Source of the DNA: Candidatus Gastranaerophilales bacterium
GTDB taxonomy: Bacteria; Cyanobacteriota; Vampirovibrionia; Gastranaerophilales; Gastranaerophilaceae
NCBI GenBank assembly: GCA_944324225.1
Contig: CALUVL010000003.1
Coordinates: forward strand, 62,001-126,000
DNA length: 64,000 bases
Direction of reading: 5' to 3'
Below the pieces are notes generated by a model. The model was given only the letters and a program-made list of their open reading frames with translations, was not told the DNA's origin and did no database searches. This document shows positions 1-8,124 of the stretch, piece after piece. Every line of letters starts with the position of its first letter. The stretch's first letter is position 1. The position numbers and the translations under genes were made by a program.

Positions 1-314
1 TATCTCTGTTATAGTCATACTAATTTTGTTACATTATCTATTTAATCTTTTGTTTGCCAATAAATAACTTTTGCAAAATAAGATCATAAATTATTTCTCA
101 TTAAATATAAGTTGCTCCAACCATTCCTGAATATATAATAAATTATGTTGTTATTTTTCTGAGAATTTGTGTTACTTTTTCTGCTTTCTCATGTTAATTA
201 ACAAAACCAAATTATAACCGCCGTTTGCCCTAATTTTACTAACTTGGACGGATAAAACGATTATTAGACTTTTGAAGTAAATAAAGTCCGATTAGATTAT
301 TTTAAAATTTCTTT
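1..314. other. Gene-free left edge
   Basis: AT-rich sequence with no convincing reading frame, RNA gene or repeat that I can see. It may hold the upstream or downstream region of a gene outside the window. Confidence 0.4.
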
Positions 315-353
315 AACAATAAAAACGGATTATATAAACCCGTTTTTATTGTT
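315..353 (-). terminator. Rho-independent terminator of the redox operon
   Basis: A perfect 14-bp inverted repeat (315-328 with 340-353) encloses an 11-nt loop. On the minus strand the 3' arm ends in a U-rich run. It lies just past the stop of the last gene of the minus-strand redox operon. Confidence 0.8.
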
Positions 354-378
354 AATAAATAATTCCCCCTTTTGAATA

Positions 379-1215
379 TTAGTAGTTTATAATACTTTGC
401 ACAAACTCAGGGTCATAGTGGTTAACAAAGATACTTTCGCCTTTGTCTAAGGCTCTCAACGTATTCATATCACCATCAGAGAGTTTAAAATCAAATATTT
501 CAAAATTTTCTTTCATTCTTTCTTTGTGCGTAGATTTTGGAATAACAATGACATTTTCCTGTGTTAAAAATCTCAGTGCGACCTGTGCCGCTGTTTTGTT
601 GTATTTTGCTCCAATTAATTTAAGTGTTTCGTTATTAAATAAATTGTTTTCTCCTCTTGCCATAGGTGACCATGACATTAATTGAGTGCCGAATTTGTTC
701 AAATATTTACGCAAAGTTTTTTCCTGCTGGAATACATGTGTTTCCATCTGATTTATCATTGGTTTTATTTCAACAAAATTACATAAATCAACAAATCTGT
801 CAGGAAAAAAGTTGCTGACGCCTATAGCTCTTGTCTTTCCCTCTTTATAGGCGTTTTCCATAGCTCTATAGGTTCCGTAATAATCTCCGAACGGCTGGTG
901 GATTAAAAGCAGGTCTACATAGTCTGTTTGTAATTTTCTTAGAGATTCATCAATAGACTTTGCGGCTTTTTCTTCGCCTGAATTTGTTATCCATACTTTT
1001 GTAACTAAGAAAAATTCATCTCTGTTTATTCCGGATTTTTTAACCGCAGCACCAACACCTTCTTCGTTGTAATAAGCCTGTGCTGTATCAATCAATCTGT
1101 AGCCGGTATCAATAGCGTCAGTTACACATCTTTCGCATTCTTTAGGGTCAACAAGAAAAACACCGTAGCCTAAAATCGGCATTTCAACACCGTTATTTAA
1201 TTTTACTGTTTGCAT
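379..1215 (-). CDS. Aldo/keto reductase
   Basis: A 278-aa NADPH-dependent aldo/keto reductase, predicted cytosolic TIM barrel that reduces small aldehydes or ketones. Visible family marks are the early G-Y-G-V-F, the D-T-A-x-x-Y catalytic Asp/Tyr motif (about residues 42-48), the catalytic Lys in L-V-T-K-V-W (about 73), L-I-H-Q-P (about 104-108), and the cofactor segment V-I-P-K-S (about 225). The length is normal for the family. The start has a good AAGGAG site. It is the last gene of a six-gene operon; the stop of the upstream flavodoxin gene lies inside this gene's ribosome-binding region. The substrate cannot be read from sequence. Confidence 0.9.
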   Translation of the reverse strand: MQTVKLNNGVEMPILGYGVFLVDPKECERCVTDAIDTGYRLIDTAQAYYNEEGVGAAVKKSGINRDEFFLVTKVWITNSGEEKAAKSIDESLRKLQTDYVDLLLIHQPFGDYYGTYRAMENAYKEGKTRAIGVSNFFPDRFVDLCNFVEIKPMINQMETHVFQQEKTLRKYLNKFGTQLMSWSPMARGENNLFNNETLKLIGAKYNKTAAQVALRFLTQENVIVIPKSTHKERMKENFEIFDFKLSDGDMNTLRALDKGESIFVNHYDPEFVQSIINY

Positions 1216-1218
1216 AAT

Positions 1219-1767
1219 TTATTCTCCTTTTAAGTTTTTACCTAATTCGTAAGCCTGCTTAAGAAATTCGGAATTTTCGTCAATATTTGAATACCCTACA
1301 CCTGTTGCAAGTATTTCTCCGCAGTCCTCATACTTTAAGTATCTTACAAGCCCCTGATAAATATTGTGTAAATAATTCATAACCTCATCATCTGTTCTGC
1401 AAGCAGTTGCAATAAGTGCGGATTTTATATTTTTTGTCTTAAGTTTTTCATAAAAACAATGAAATCTGTCCATTGCGACTTTTAGTTGTGCCGACATATC
1501 ATAAAAATATACAGGTGTTACGTAAACGACCATATCACAGGACATAACACCATCTCGTAAAATATGCCAGTCATCTTTTTGAATACAATCATTATTTCCT
1601 GTGCACTTTTCTTTTGGACATCCAAGACACGGATGTAAATTTAGCCTTGCAGTATCTATCACTAATGTTTCGTGTCCTGCTTCCTGTGCTCCTTTAATAA
1701 AAGCGTCTGCAAGTCTGTTTGAAGCCCCGTGTTTATGCGGGCTACTTTCAAGTACAACTATTTTCAT
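1219..1767 (-). CDS. Flavodoxin-fold NAD(P)H-dependent oxidoreductase
   Basis: A 182-aa protein of the NADPH-dependent FMN reductase / flavodoxin-2 family, predicted to bind FMN and transfer electrons to quinones or xenobiotics. The N-terminal S-S-P-x-x-x-G-A-S-N phosphate-binding loop (about 8-17) and the Cys-rich C-L-G-C-P-K-x-K-C segment (about 48-55) resemble iron-sulfur flavoprotein relatives, although too few cysteines are seen to be sure of a cluster. V-T-P-V-Y-F (about 84) is the usual FMN loop. The last codons, Lys-Gly-Glu-stop, also form the AAAGGAGAA ribosome site of the next gene. Confidence 0.85.
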   Translation of the reverse strand: MKIVVLESSPHKHGASNRLADAFIKGAQEAGHETLVIDTARLNLHPCLGCPKEKCTGNNDCIQKDDWHILRDGVMSCDMVVYVTPVYFYDMSAQLKVAMDRFHCFYEKLKTKNIKSALIATACRTDDEVMNYLHNIYQGLVRYLKYEDCGEILATGVGYSNIDENSEFLKQAYELGKNLKGE

Positions 1768-1785
1768 AATATATTTCCTTTCTTT

Positions 1786-2100
1786 TTATTCCTGTTCATA
1801 TTCTATCTGGCAGGAATAAAAACCTTCTTGTACAAAACAATCATCTTCTGTTCCGTTTATACTGTTGATAAAAGCGTGATAAGGGTGTTTCATATAAATA
1901 TCAAAAGCAGCTTTATCTTTTAAATCAACAACCATTGTGACGGCATTTTCTCCACCCACCCAGCCTGTATTTTTTCCTATAGTAAGGCTGACAATTTCAG
2001 GGATATTATCCTTCATTGCTTTCATCAATGAAATTTCTTTATTCAGTTTTTCTTCGCTTATTCCATCTTTGATTGGAGCAATAAAAATGTGTCTTATCAT
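1786..2100 (-). CDS. Dabb family (stress-responsive A/B barrel) protein
   Basis: A 104-aa small ferredoxin-like alpha/beta barrel. The order of elements (R-H-I-F-I-A strand, helix with E-E-K-L-N, then I-P-E-I-V-S-L-T-I-G-K-N and V-V-D-L-K-D-K-A-A-F-D-I-Y) matches the Dabb domain, which is usually a dimer of unknown or minor catalytic role. It is embedded between two flavodoxin-type genes with a good AAGGGAG site, so it probably acts in the same stress or xenobiotic response. Confidence 0.8.
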   Translation of the reverse strand: MIRHIFIAPIKDGISEEKLNKEISLMKAMKDNIPEIVSLTIGKNTGWVGGENAVTMVVDLKDKAAFDIYMKHPYHAFINSINGTEDDCFVQEGFYSCQIEYEQE

Positions 2101-2101
2101 A

Positions 2102-2767
2102 TTATTCTCCCTTTAAAATACATTTTGCCATTCTTACACCCGCATTATAAGCTTTTTGTAAATCTTTTGGGAATTGCTCTTCCTTTTGTTTTAATTTTTT
2201 GTTTTTGTCAAAAGTTTCTACAACATATTTGTCATAATCGTTGAATTGATATGTATCATACGCAAAAATTCGCTCAGGTTTTGTGAATACTGTTTCTAAC
2301 ATAAACTCTGTTCTGTTAAACATATCCAGATACATTTGATTAGCAAGTTCTTCTGTAACATTCATGGTATAAATCATAGCTGTTTTAAGCCTTTTAGGTG
2401 CGATTGAGGGATAACCTTGTTTATATTCAAAAAACGGAAACGTAAGGCGCTCAATAAAACACCTCATCATACCAGTTACATCGCTGCAATAAATGGGACT
2501 TGCTAAAACAATCCCATCCGCTTGTGAGATTTTATCTAATAATGGTGTTAATTCGTCCGGATATGCACATTTGCCAAAATTCTTTCCATCTTTTAATTTA
2601 CAGGCAAAGCAGCTACTGCAACCTTTAAAATCAATGTCATAAAGATGAATAATTTCTACATCCACACCATTGTCTTTAGCCCCTTTGACAAAGCTTTCAC
2701 ACATTTGAGCCGTGTTCCATTGCTTTCTCGGTGAACCGTTTATCACATATATTTTTTTATTTGTCAT
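2102..2767 (-). CDS. Flavodoxin family NAD(P)H oxidoreductase
   Basis: A second, longer flavodoxin-fold protein (221 aa from the preferred start). N-G-S-P-R-K-x-W-N-T is the FMN phosphate loop, C-S-S-C-F-A-C-K (about 50-57) a Cys-rich strand as in iron-sulfur flavoproteins, and A-S-P-I-Y the flavin loop. Two TTG codons precede the ATG at 2767. I chose the ATG because AAGGAG lies 9 nt upstream. The gene overlaps the end of the upstream aldo/keto reductase by 11 nt, implying translational coupling. Its C-terminal Lys-Gly-Glu-stop codons again form the ribosome site of the next gene. Confidence 0.85.
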   Translation of the reverse strand: MTNKKIYVINGSPRKQWNTAQMCESFVKGAKDNGVDVEIIHLYDIDFKGCSSCFACKLKDGKNFGKCAYPDELTPLLDKISQADGIVLASPIYCSDVTGMMRCFIERLTFPFFEYKQGYPSIAPKRLKTAMIYTMNVTEELANQMYLDMFNRTEFMLETVFTKPERIFAYDTYQFNDYDKYVVETFDKNKKLKQKEEQFPKDLQKAYNAGVRMAKCILKGE

Positions 2768-3779
2768 CAACAATTTCTCCTTTATAATCCATTGCCTTGA
2801 CCGTTCCGAGTTTGTGAATATCTTCGTCCGTGCGGTTGCCGTAGATTGTGATTTTATTCAATTCTTTTTCAATGTTGTTAAATTCGTCATCTGAGAGGAT
2901 AATATCTGCAGCACCTAGATTTTCAATAACTCTTTCATCTTTTCTCATACCCGGAATCGGCACTACATGCTGGTATTTGTGCAACATCCACGCTAAAGAA
3001 ATTTGAGCGGGAGTTATCCCCTTTTTATTTGCGACTTCATTTAACAAATCCAATAGTGGCTGGTTCTTCTCAACATTTTCGGGTGTAAATCTTGTGATTA
3101 CACGTCTTACATCATCGCCTTTGTATTGAGTATTTTTATTATATTTGCCGCTTAAAAATCCTGATGCCATAGGTGAAAATGCTACAAATCCAATATTTAA
3201 TTCTTTGCATAACGGTATAACATCTTTTTCAAACATTCTTTCCATCATGGAATATTCACTTTGAATTGCAGTTAATGGAGTAATTGCATGGGCTTTTTTA
3301 ATCTGTTCGGGTGTCGACTGTGACTGTCCCCATGCACGGATTTTACCTTCTTTGATAAATTCGCCCATCCAGCCGGCAACCTCTTCTACATTACTGTCTA
3401 AAGGAACTCTGTGTTCGTAATAAATATCAATATAGTCGGTTTGCAGCCTTTTTAAGGAGTCATTCAGAGCATTAGTTATACCTTTTTTACTTAATTTGCC
3501 ATCAGGAATTTCCTGCCCCGGCTGGAATACAGGAACAAACTTTGTTGTAAGTATAATCTTATCTCTGAAAGGATTGACAGCTTTGCCGACAAGGGTTTCG
3601 TTTGTATAAGGACCATACGCTTCTGCTGTATCAAAAAGTGTACAGCCTAAATCAAAGGCTTTGCGAATAAGCCTAATCGATTCTTCCTCGGTCGGTATCG
3701 CCCCATAACCGTGAGAAAATCCCATACAGCCGATACCAACCGCAGATACTTCAATATCTCTTAATTTTTTGTATTTCAT
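2757..3779 (-). CDS. Aldo/keto reductase (AKR13/YakC-like)
   Basis: A 340-aa aldo/keto reductase. G-I-G-C-M-G-F-S-H-G-Y-G begins the barrel, followed by F-D-T-A-E-A-Y-G-P-Y (about 50-59, catalytic Asp/Tyr), the Lys in T-T-K-F-V-P (about 80), Y-Y-E-H-R-V (His of the tetrad, about 122) and P-I-P-G-M-R (about 275). The length and H-R-V motif fit the YakC/AKR13 group rather than the shorter reductase at the operon's end. AAGGAG supports the ATG start. It is the first enzyme gene after the TetR gene. Confidence 0.9.
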   Translation of the reverse strand: MKYKKLRDIEVSAVGIGCMGFSHGYGAIPTEEESIRLIRKAFDLGCTLFDTAEAYGPYTNETLVGKAVNPFRDKIILTTKFVPVFQPGQEIPDGKLSKKGITNALNDSLKRLQTDYIDIYYEHRVPLDSNVEEVAGWMGEFIKEGKIRAWGQSQSTPEQIKKAHAITPLTAIQSEYSMMERMFEKDVIPLCKELNIGFVAFSPMASGFLSGKYNKNTQYKGDDVRRVITRFTPENVEKNQPLLDLLNEVANKKGITPAQISLAWMLHKYQHVVPIPGMRKDERVIENLGAADIILSDDEFNNIEKELNKITIYGNRTDEDIHKLGTVKAMDYKGEIVDDK

Positions 3780-3792
3780 AATTAATTCTCCT

Positions 3793-4386
3793 TTATTTCA
3801 AGTAAGGCTTAAATATAGCCGTGAGTTGAGCATCACAAAATCTGTCTGTCCAGTCAAGCGGCTCAAACCTACCGTCCGACATACACCAGCTTAGCATCAT
3901 GCCATATAATTCACTGATAATTATATGGGTTAACAGTTCAATCGGAGCGTCATTTTTAAGTTCAGATGAATTTTTAAGTATATTTTCAAGCATTTCATAG
4001 TCATAGAACCACTTTTTGCTGTCCATTGTTTCCGGTACATTATTAGGGTCAATTACATTTCTTATCCATTCACGGCATATTTGAATTCCGCAAAATTCAA
4101 CCTGTTCCATAAAACGACGAAAATAATGCCTTAGCTTTTCAAACAATTCAACGTTTTCCATTTGCTCAAGTTCTTCAGCAATTTCACCGAAAGGTGTTCT
4201 GCTGATTTCCATAACAATATCCTCTTTGCGTTTGAAATAAACATAAAATGTGCCTTTTGCAACACCGGCTTTCCTTGTAATATCTTCGACATTTATTGCA
4301 TCAAAGCCTTTTTCTTTAATAAGTTCCAACCCTGCGGATATAAGTTTTCGTTTAGTTTCAACGGCTGATTTTTGTCTTTTATTCAT
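3793..4386 (-). CDS. TetR/AcrR family transcriptional regulator
   Basis: A 197-aa TetR-type repressor. The N-terminal helix-turn-helix spans about residues 8-56 with the family signature A-G-V-A-K-G-T-F-Y-x-Y-F-K-x-K-E-D (about 41-57). The rest is a variable all-helical ligand domain with several Trp/Met/Cys residues. It is the first gene of the redox operon and directly follows a palindromic site overlapping the promoter. This suggests that it represses itself and the downstream reductases until an electrophile or quinone-like ligand is bound; the ligand is inference. Confidence 0.92.
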   Translation of the reverse strand: MNKRQKSAVETKRKLISAGLELIKEKGFDAINVEDITRKAGVAKGTFYVYFKRKEDIVMEISRTPFGEIAEELEQMENVELFEKLRHYFRRFMEQVEFCGIQICREWIRNVIDPNNVPETMDSKKWFYDYEMLENILKNSSELKNDAPIELLTHIIISELYGMMLSWCMSDGRFEPLDWTDRFCDAQLTAIFKPYLK

Positions 4387-4408
4387 AAAATACTCCTGAT
4401 AATAAAAT

Positions 4409-4449
4409 ATTATAACAAAAATGACTAAAAGTCAATGACTTTTAGTCAT
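4409..4449 (-). promoter_or_regulatory. Promoter and TetR operator
   Basis: On the minus strand TATAAT (4409-4414) is preceded, 15 nt away, by TTGACT (4430-4435). The -35 sits in the centre of a perfect inverted repeat: 14-bp arms at 4421-4434 and 4436-4449 around one base. Each arm is itself nearly palindromic (TGACT-AAA-AGTCA), so the site could hold two repressor dimers. The placement fits autorepression by the adjacent TetR protein. Confidence 0.8.
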
Positions 4450-4533
4450 AATCTGGATTATGTTGTTATGTAACAAAAGCAGGAAACCAGAAACACATTT
4501 CCGACTTCAGAGTTAATCTGTGTGTATGGCGAA

Positions 4534-4576
4534 TTTTGACAAGGCTGAGCGATAGTGAACACCGTCCTTGTGAAAA
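4534..4576. repeat. Imperfect inverted repeat in decayed region
   Basis: TTTTGACAAGG (4534-4544) and CCTTGTGAAAA (4566-4576) pair with one mismatch across a 21-nt loop. It lies in the gene-free 4450-4667 stretch just left of a transposase fragment. It could be a transposon-end remnant or a terminator; I cannot tell which. Confidence 0.35.
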
Positions 4577-4667
4577 ACCTGCCGGAATGTAGTTTTTACG
4601 ATAGGAAAAGGTTTTGAACCGTCAATAATTCAAGACAAAGATAAATACATACCCATATAGAAAATAA

Positions 4668-4859
4668 CAAGAATTAAAAGGCTTCAAAAGCACACGTTCA
4701 CTAAGACTTGCGATCAATCAGGGTAAGTATATTGCAAAAGGAGTTGAAGTAAAAGGCGGAAAATCATATGAAATCCTTTATTCTTCCTTAGAGCCGGATA
4801 TGCAAGATAAACGGGATGAAGATGAGTTAAAATCAACTGCACTCGTTCCGGATAGTTAA
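4668..4859 (+). pseudogene. Mu-type transposase fragment (N-terminal DNA-binding domain)
   Basis: A 63-residue open frame between two stops with no usable start codon. Its sequence (L-K-G-F-K-S-T-R-S-L-R, then a Y-E-I-L-Y-S-S-L-E-P segment) resembles the Mu repressor/transposase winged-helix domain, in which a basic helix is followed by G-K-G-x-x-Y-x-x-x-S-S-L-P. It stops right after L-K-S-T-A-L-V-P, where the recombinase part would begin, so only a scrap of the gene is left. The call rests on motif resemblance alone. Confidence 0.5.
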
Positions 4860-5103
4860 AATCAAAGATAATAGGGGATATCATTGTAATTAACAAAATT
4901 CCGATTTTCCATTTCCAGCTGTGCTTTAGATTATGGATAAACTTTAACAGTATAGTTTCTTTGCTATGTTTTTCCATATATCCGTATAATATCGGTAATG
5001 CTACAATTCGAATAATAGTAGCTAGTAACATCAATAATAAAAGAAAATATAAAATATAATTAGGTGTAGATTCACTAAGTAACGCAAAAATCGTAAAAAA
5101 CAA
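4714..5103 (-). pseudogene. Truncated membrane protein gene fused to transposase antisense
   Basis: An open frame of about 129 codons. The upstream part (up to about residue 84) has two hydrophobic helices (about 15-38 and 67-80) separated by a basic M-E-K-H-S-K-E-T loop and looks like genuine membrane protein. The rest is the antisense of the transposase fragment at 4668-4859. The start is TTG with no ribosome site, and the frame stays open upstream. I read it as the remnant of a membrane gene interrupted at about 4857-4860; no family was recognised. Confidence 0.35.
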
Positions 5104-5184
5104 AAGAGTGGTTTTATAATCAATTAAGAAAATAATTGACAGCCAAAACTATAATTACGTCATTCCAATAATATTTTAAAATAT

Positions 5185-6270
5185 TCATAAATGTATTTTA
5201 TCAAAAAATAAAAAGGGGATGAATTTCCCCTCCCCATAATTAATACATTTTAAATATGATACAACTTGTTGTTGAAGCTGAGGTGAATTAGACAGATTTT
5301 GAGAGGCGGGGCTGTTATCCTCAAACGCAACTCCGTTCCAGTCTCGAGGAATATCTACATTTAAATGTTTACTAACTGCTTTATTAAATTTTTTAGGAAT
5401 TATGAAATATTCAGGAGTCCTTGCATATTCATCTGGAAATGCTAATGCCATATCCATAAATTTCTTTGCATCCGGACGATCTTGGTTCATTGTATCATTT
5501 ATAAATCTTAAGGGATTTATTTTTATCACATCCGGCTGTGTGTACGAATTGATATATGGAGACGAATACGGTGCAAAATTCATACTATTTATGTTTGGTT
5601 TGTCCTGTGCAGTGTTGTTACGCTTGATTATCGACTGTGAATTTATAGGAGGATTTGCAACAATATTTCTAATTATATTATTTTGCAGGTTCATATAATT
5701 ATCCAGTTCTTTTACAACCATTTCGTAATCTTTATTTTGTGTTGCATATTTTATTTTGTTTATTACCTCCGCATTCTTTTTGTATATCTCATTTTCATTT
5801 ACAAATGATCTGTATAAAGCAGCATATTCATCTTGGTTTTTAGTAGATGTTAATTTCTTTAAGCTATTTTCTAAATTTTGTTTCATAACTTTTTGATTCT
5901 CTGTAAGAAAATTAACTGCATTATTCAAATGAGGCATTAAATTATTAACCGTATTTATATCTGACAAATGAGCAGCTTGATATATTTGAGACGCAATTGG
6001 TATAGCAGGGAGTGCTACATTTGCTGCGGTATTTATAACTTGTCTTATTATTGGACCAATATTATCCCAGTTAAAACTATTATGGAGATTTTTTGTTTGA
6101 TTAAGGTCAACATCCATACTAACTCCGCCTGTCAGTATAGGTGTAGAGGCGGAAGTTTGATTGTCACTTTCTGTAGCAACACTAAAATCGTTAAAATCTA
6201 TAGTTCTGTAATGTTCTCTAACATAAGTACCGTCTTTTTTGTTGTAAGCAGTATACTTAGATTGGTTTTT
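5185..6270 (-). pseudogene. 5'-truncated gene, unknown secreted or toxin-like protein
   Basis: About 360 codons read convincingly from about 6270 down to the stop at 5185. It opens with K-K-D-G-T-Y-V-R-E-H-Y-R-T, a short motif common in linker regions of exported proteins. Next come a Ser/Thr-rich linker, a short hydrophobic Ala/Ile stretch (A-A-N-V-A-L-P-A-I-P-I-A), a helical region and an Asn/Pro-rich tail. Above 6270 the same frame is only antisense of the plus-strand gene 6262-7050, so the true N-terminus is missing. No catalytic motif was recognised. Confidence 0.45.
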
Positions 6271-7050
6271 GAAAAGATAAAAAATAAGAAGTTTGATGAA
6301 GTGCTTGATTTTACAAATGATAACGATATGATAAATTTTATTCGTGAAAATTTCCAATATTTACATTATAAAAGCCAATCCAGAATTGTTGAATTATTAA
6401 AAAATAATAGACTTCCTGACGAAAATTTTGACTTTGATTTTGACAATAATAAAATGTTTGAATTAGTTTTAAAAGATAAAAAATATAATTTAGACTACAT
6501 AAAAGAAATAATGAAAAAATTGAGTATACGTCACAATATAGACGAAAAGGCCTATGAATTTTCACGAAAAATTGATGAAAATATAGCAGAACTTGGGATT
6601 AAACTTCCTAAAGCCAAAACTTACGAAATTCCGCAACAATTAAGGGAATGCGAAATAAATAGAGCATTCTATCATGACACTCCATATTACCACGGAGTAA
6701 GAGGAGGGAATGAAGAGTATAAGATGAAATTGTTTAAAGAACATGGTTCTTCTCGTTTTGGTCCTATTAATAGTGCATGCAATGAGTTGTATACTACAGA
6801 AGACTTAAGATATGCAGAAAGATATGGTGGATATAATGTGCTGAAAATGTATTTTAGAAAGGATTGTCCAATTGTAGATACCAGAATTACAAGTGGCATA
6901 TATTCTGATAATAAGACAACAGAACGATTAATTACTGATTTACTTTATGAAAAAGGAATAAAATTTATTAAAAATGGTCGGGAAACCATAGTTATTGACC
7001 CCAAAGCAGTAACATTTGTATCTGATTTTAAAAACAATTTTATTCCATAA
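6262..7050 (+). pseudogene. 5'-truncated gene, possible ADP-ribosyltransferase-fold C-terminus
   Basis: About 262 codons of good protein-like sequence. The N-terminal half is charged and helical. The C-terminal half has Y-Y-H-G-V-R-G-G, E-L-Y-T-T-E-D-L-R-Y-A-E-R-Y-G and a strand-rich end, an order seen in ADP-ribosyltransferase-like effector domains (R/H on strand 1, T/S-x-D-x-x-x-A-x-x-Y-G). I mark this as resemblance only. The frame is open upstream but is there antisense of the neighbouring gene. TTG at 6262 is the only candidate start near the junction and has no ribosome site, so the gene is probably truncated. Confidence 0.45.
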
Positions 7051-7529
7051 TTTAGCTTATTGGTTGGGTTTTCAGTAAAGCATGTAGGTTGTGCATACTT
7101 GCCTAACGGTAAATGTTGACTCTCATAAGTTTTGAGAAAAATTATCAACAGTTTAACAATAAAAAAATATAAGAAATACAAATATTATTGTGTTTTGATT
7201 TTAGTTTTAGTTCCGCAAAATTGGTTCCGCAGATTTGTAAAATTGATATTTTTTATGATAAGTTCTCAAATTTAATGTTATTTTTGAAATTTACAGTGTA
7301 ATTGTTGACAGTATTAGATTTTGCCAATTTTTATACTTAACGATTTTATTGAATTTTAGGTGTAAAAGTTCCGCATATTCCTTATATAATCTCTGCTTCC
7401 GACTTATCCTGCCTAAAATTTCAACCTGTCTGTTTGTATTCATTTTATATGTTATTTTACAATTACATTAAAAGAAATCGTTTTCCGAGCTTAAGAAAAA
7501 AGTTCCGACTGAAATTTCAAATGTCCTTG

Positions 7530-7670
7530 CCGAAAATAATCAAACCATTCGTACAAGTTCAAATATGTCCTAAACTTCCGCCACATAAGGGTTACAACCA
7601 AAAGTCGATAGGGTAGACTTCAACAGACACTTCGTGGACTTTTCAAGTAATTTGGTTTGATTATTTTCGG
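7530..7670. ncRNA. Candidate structured RNA closed by an 18-bp stem
   Basis: CCGAAAATAATCAAACCA (7530-7547) is exactly complementary to 7653-7670. The 105 nt between them contain further pairing, including AAAAGTC with GACTTTT and a CAC-TTC-GTG mini-hairpin. There is no reading frame. It could be a small RNA or a decayed element end. No known RNA family was recognised. Confidence 0.3.
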
Positions 7671-7789
7671 ACACTTCCGGCAGGTTAAAACCCAAACACA
7701 AAGCCACTTTTCAGCCAATAATCATTTTAACCGTACACGATTGAAATGTTTGCACAAATACTCTTCTTGCCACTATCAATTCAGCCATT

Positions 7790-7812
7790 AAAAAAAGCCA
7801 CACAAGGCGGCT
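7790..7812 (-). terminator. Terminator beside the distal att copy
   Basis: On the minus strand AGCC-GC...GTGGCT folds into a short stem followed by seven U. It occupies the same place relative to the 7809-7839 repeat as the terminator at 8892-8913 does to the tRNA-Asp gene, so it is probably the original tRNA-Asp terminator, displaced. Confidence 0.6.
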
Positions 7813-7839
7813 TCTTTTAATGGCGGGAACGACGAGGCT
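7809..7839. repeat. att-like direct repeat, distal copy (tRNA-Asp 3' end)
   Basis: An exact 31-bp copy of 8910-8940, which contains the last bases of tRNA-Asp including CCA plus downstream bases. Same orientation, 1.1 kb apart. This is the pattern left when an integrase uses a tRNA 3' end as its attachment site. Confidence 0.75.
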
Positions 7840-7971
7840 GTCTTGACCTGCTCGCATTAAACGGGTCTATGGTTGTCTGCTTATATGGCTAAAGCCAAAC
7901 GCAGCCAAGCCTTCGCCCTCTGCTCGCAGTTCGCTCGAACTGTAAAAGTTCTCACCTCGAAACATTCGCAA

Positions 7972-8010
7972 AATTAAATAACCACCGGTTATACCGGTGG
8001 TTATTTAATT
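7972..8010. repeat. Perfect 18-bp palindromic hairpin
   Basis: AATTAAATAACCACCGGT (7972-7989) and its exact complement (7993-8010) surround three bases. It lies inside the tRNA-Asp islet with no gene end close by. No long T-run follows on either strand, so it is an atypical terminator and may be a recombination or replication site of the element. Confidence 0.5.
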
Positions 8011-8124
8011 CGGGGTTAACGATGCAAGGTTCGAACTTTTTAAGAAATATTATGAACACTTAAAATCAAAACATACGCAAAAAGTATGTTTATTCATTAG
8101 GACTTTAGTATAAATACCGTTTTT

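Larger units (their letters stand above)
7051..8124. other. Long non-coding accessory region
   Basis: More than 1 kb with no convincing gene. It is unusually rich in TTCCG words (for example near 7212, 7228, 7369, 7389 and 7502). It holds an 18-bp inverted repeat around 105 nt (7530-7670), a terminator (7790-7812), a copy of the tRNA-Asp 3' end (7809-7839) and a perfect 18-bp hairpin (7972-8010). Confidence 0.6.

Noticed and set aside
5968-6261. Upstream extension of the plus-strand gene 6262-7050
   Set aside because: Residues coded here are Cys/Tyr-rich and low in charge, and are exactly antisense of the minus-strand gene, so this is not part of the real protein.
7530-7670. Retron non-coding RNA
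   Set aside because: There is an inverted-repeat closing stem, but no reverse transcriptase gene within reach.
7850-8035. tmRNA or second tRNA, suggested by GGTTCGAAC near 8024 and TTCGCTCGAACTG near 7931
   Set aside because: The arms do not pair into a T-stem and no acceptor stem or CCA is found nearby.
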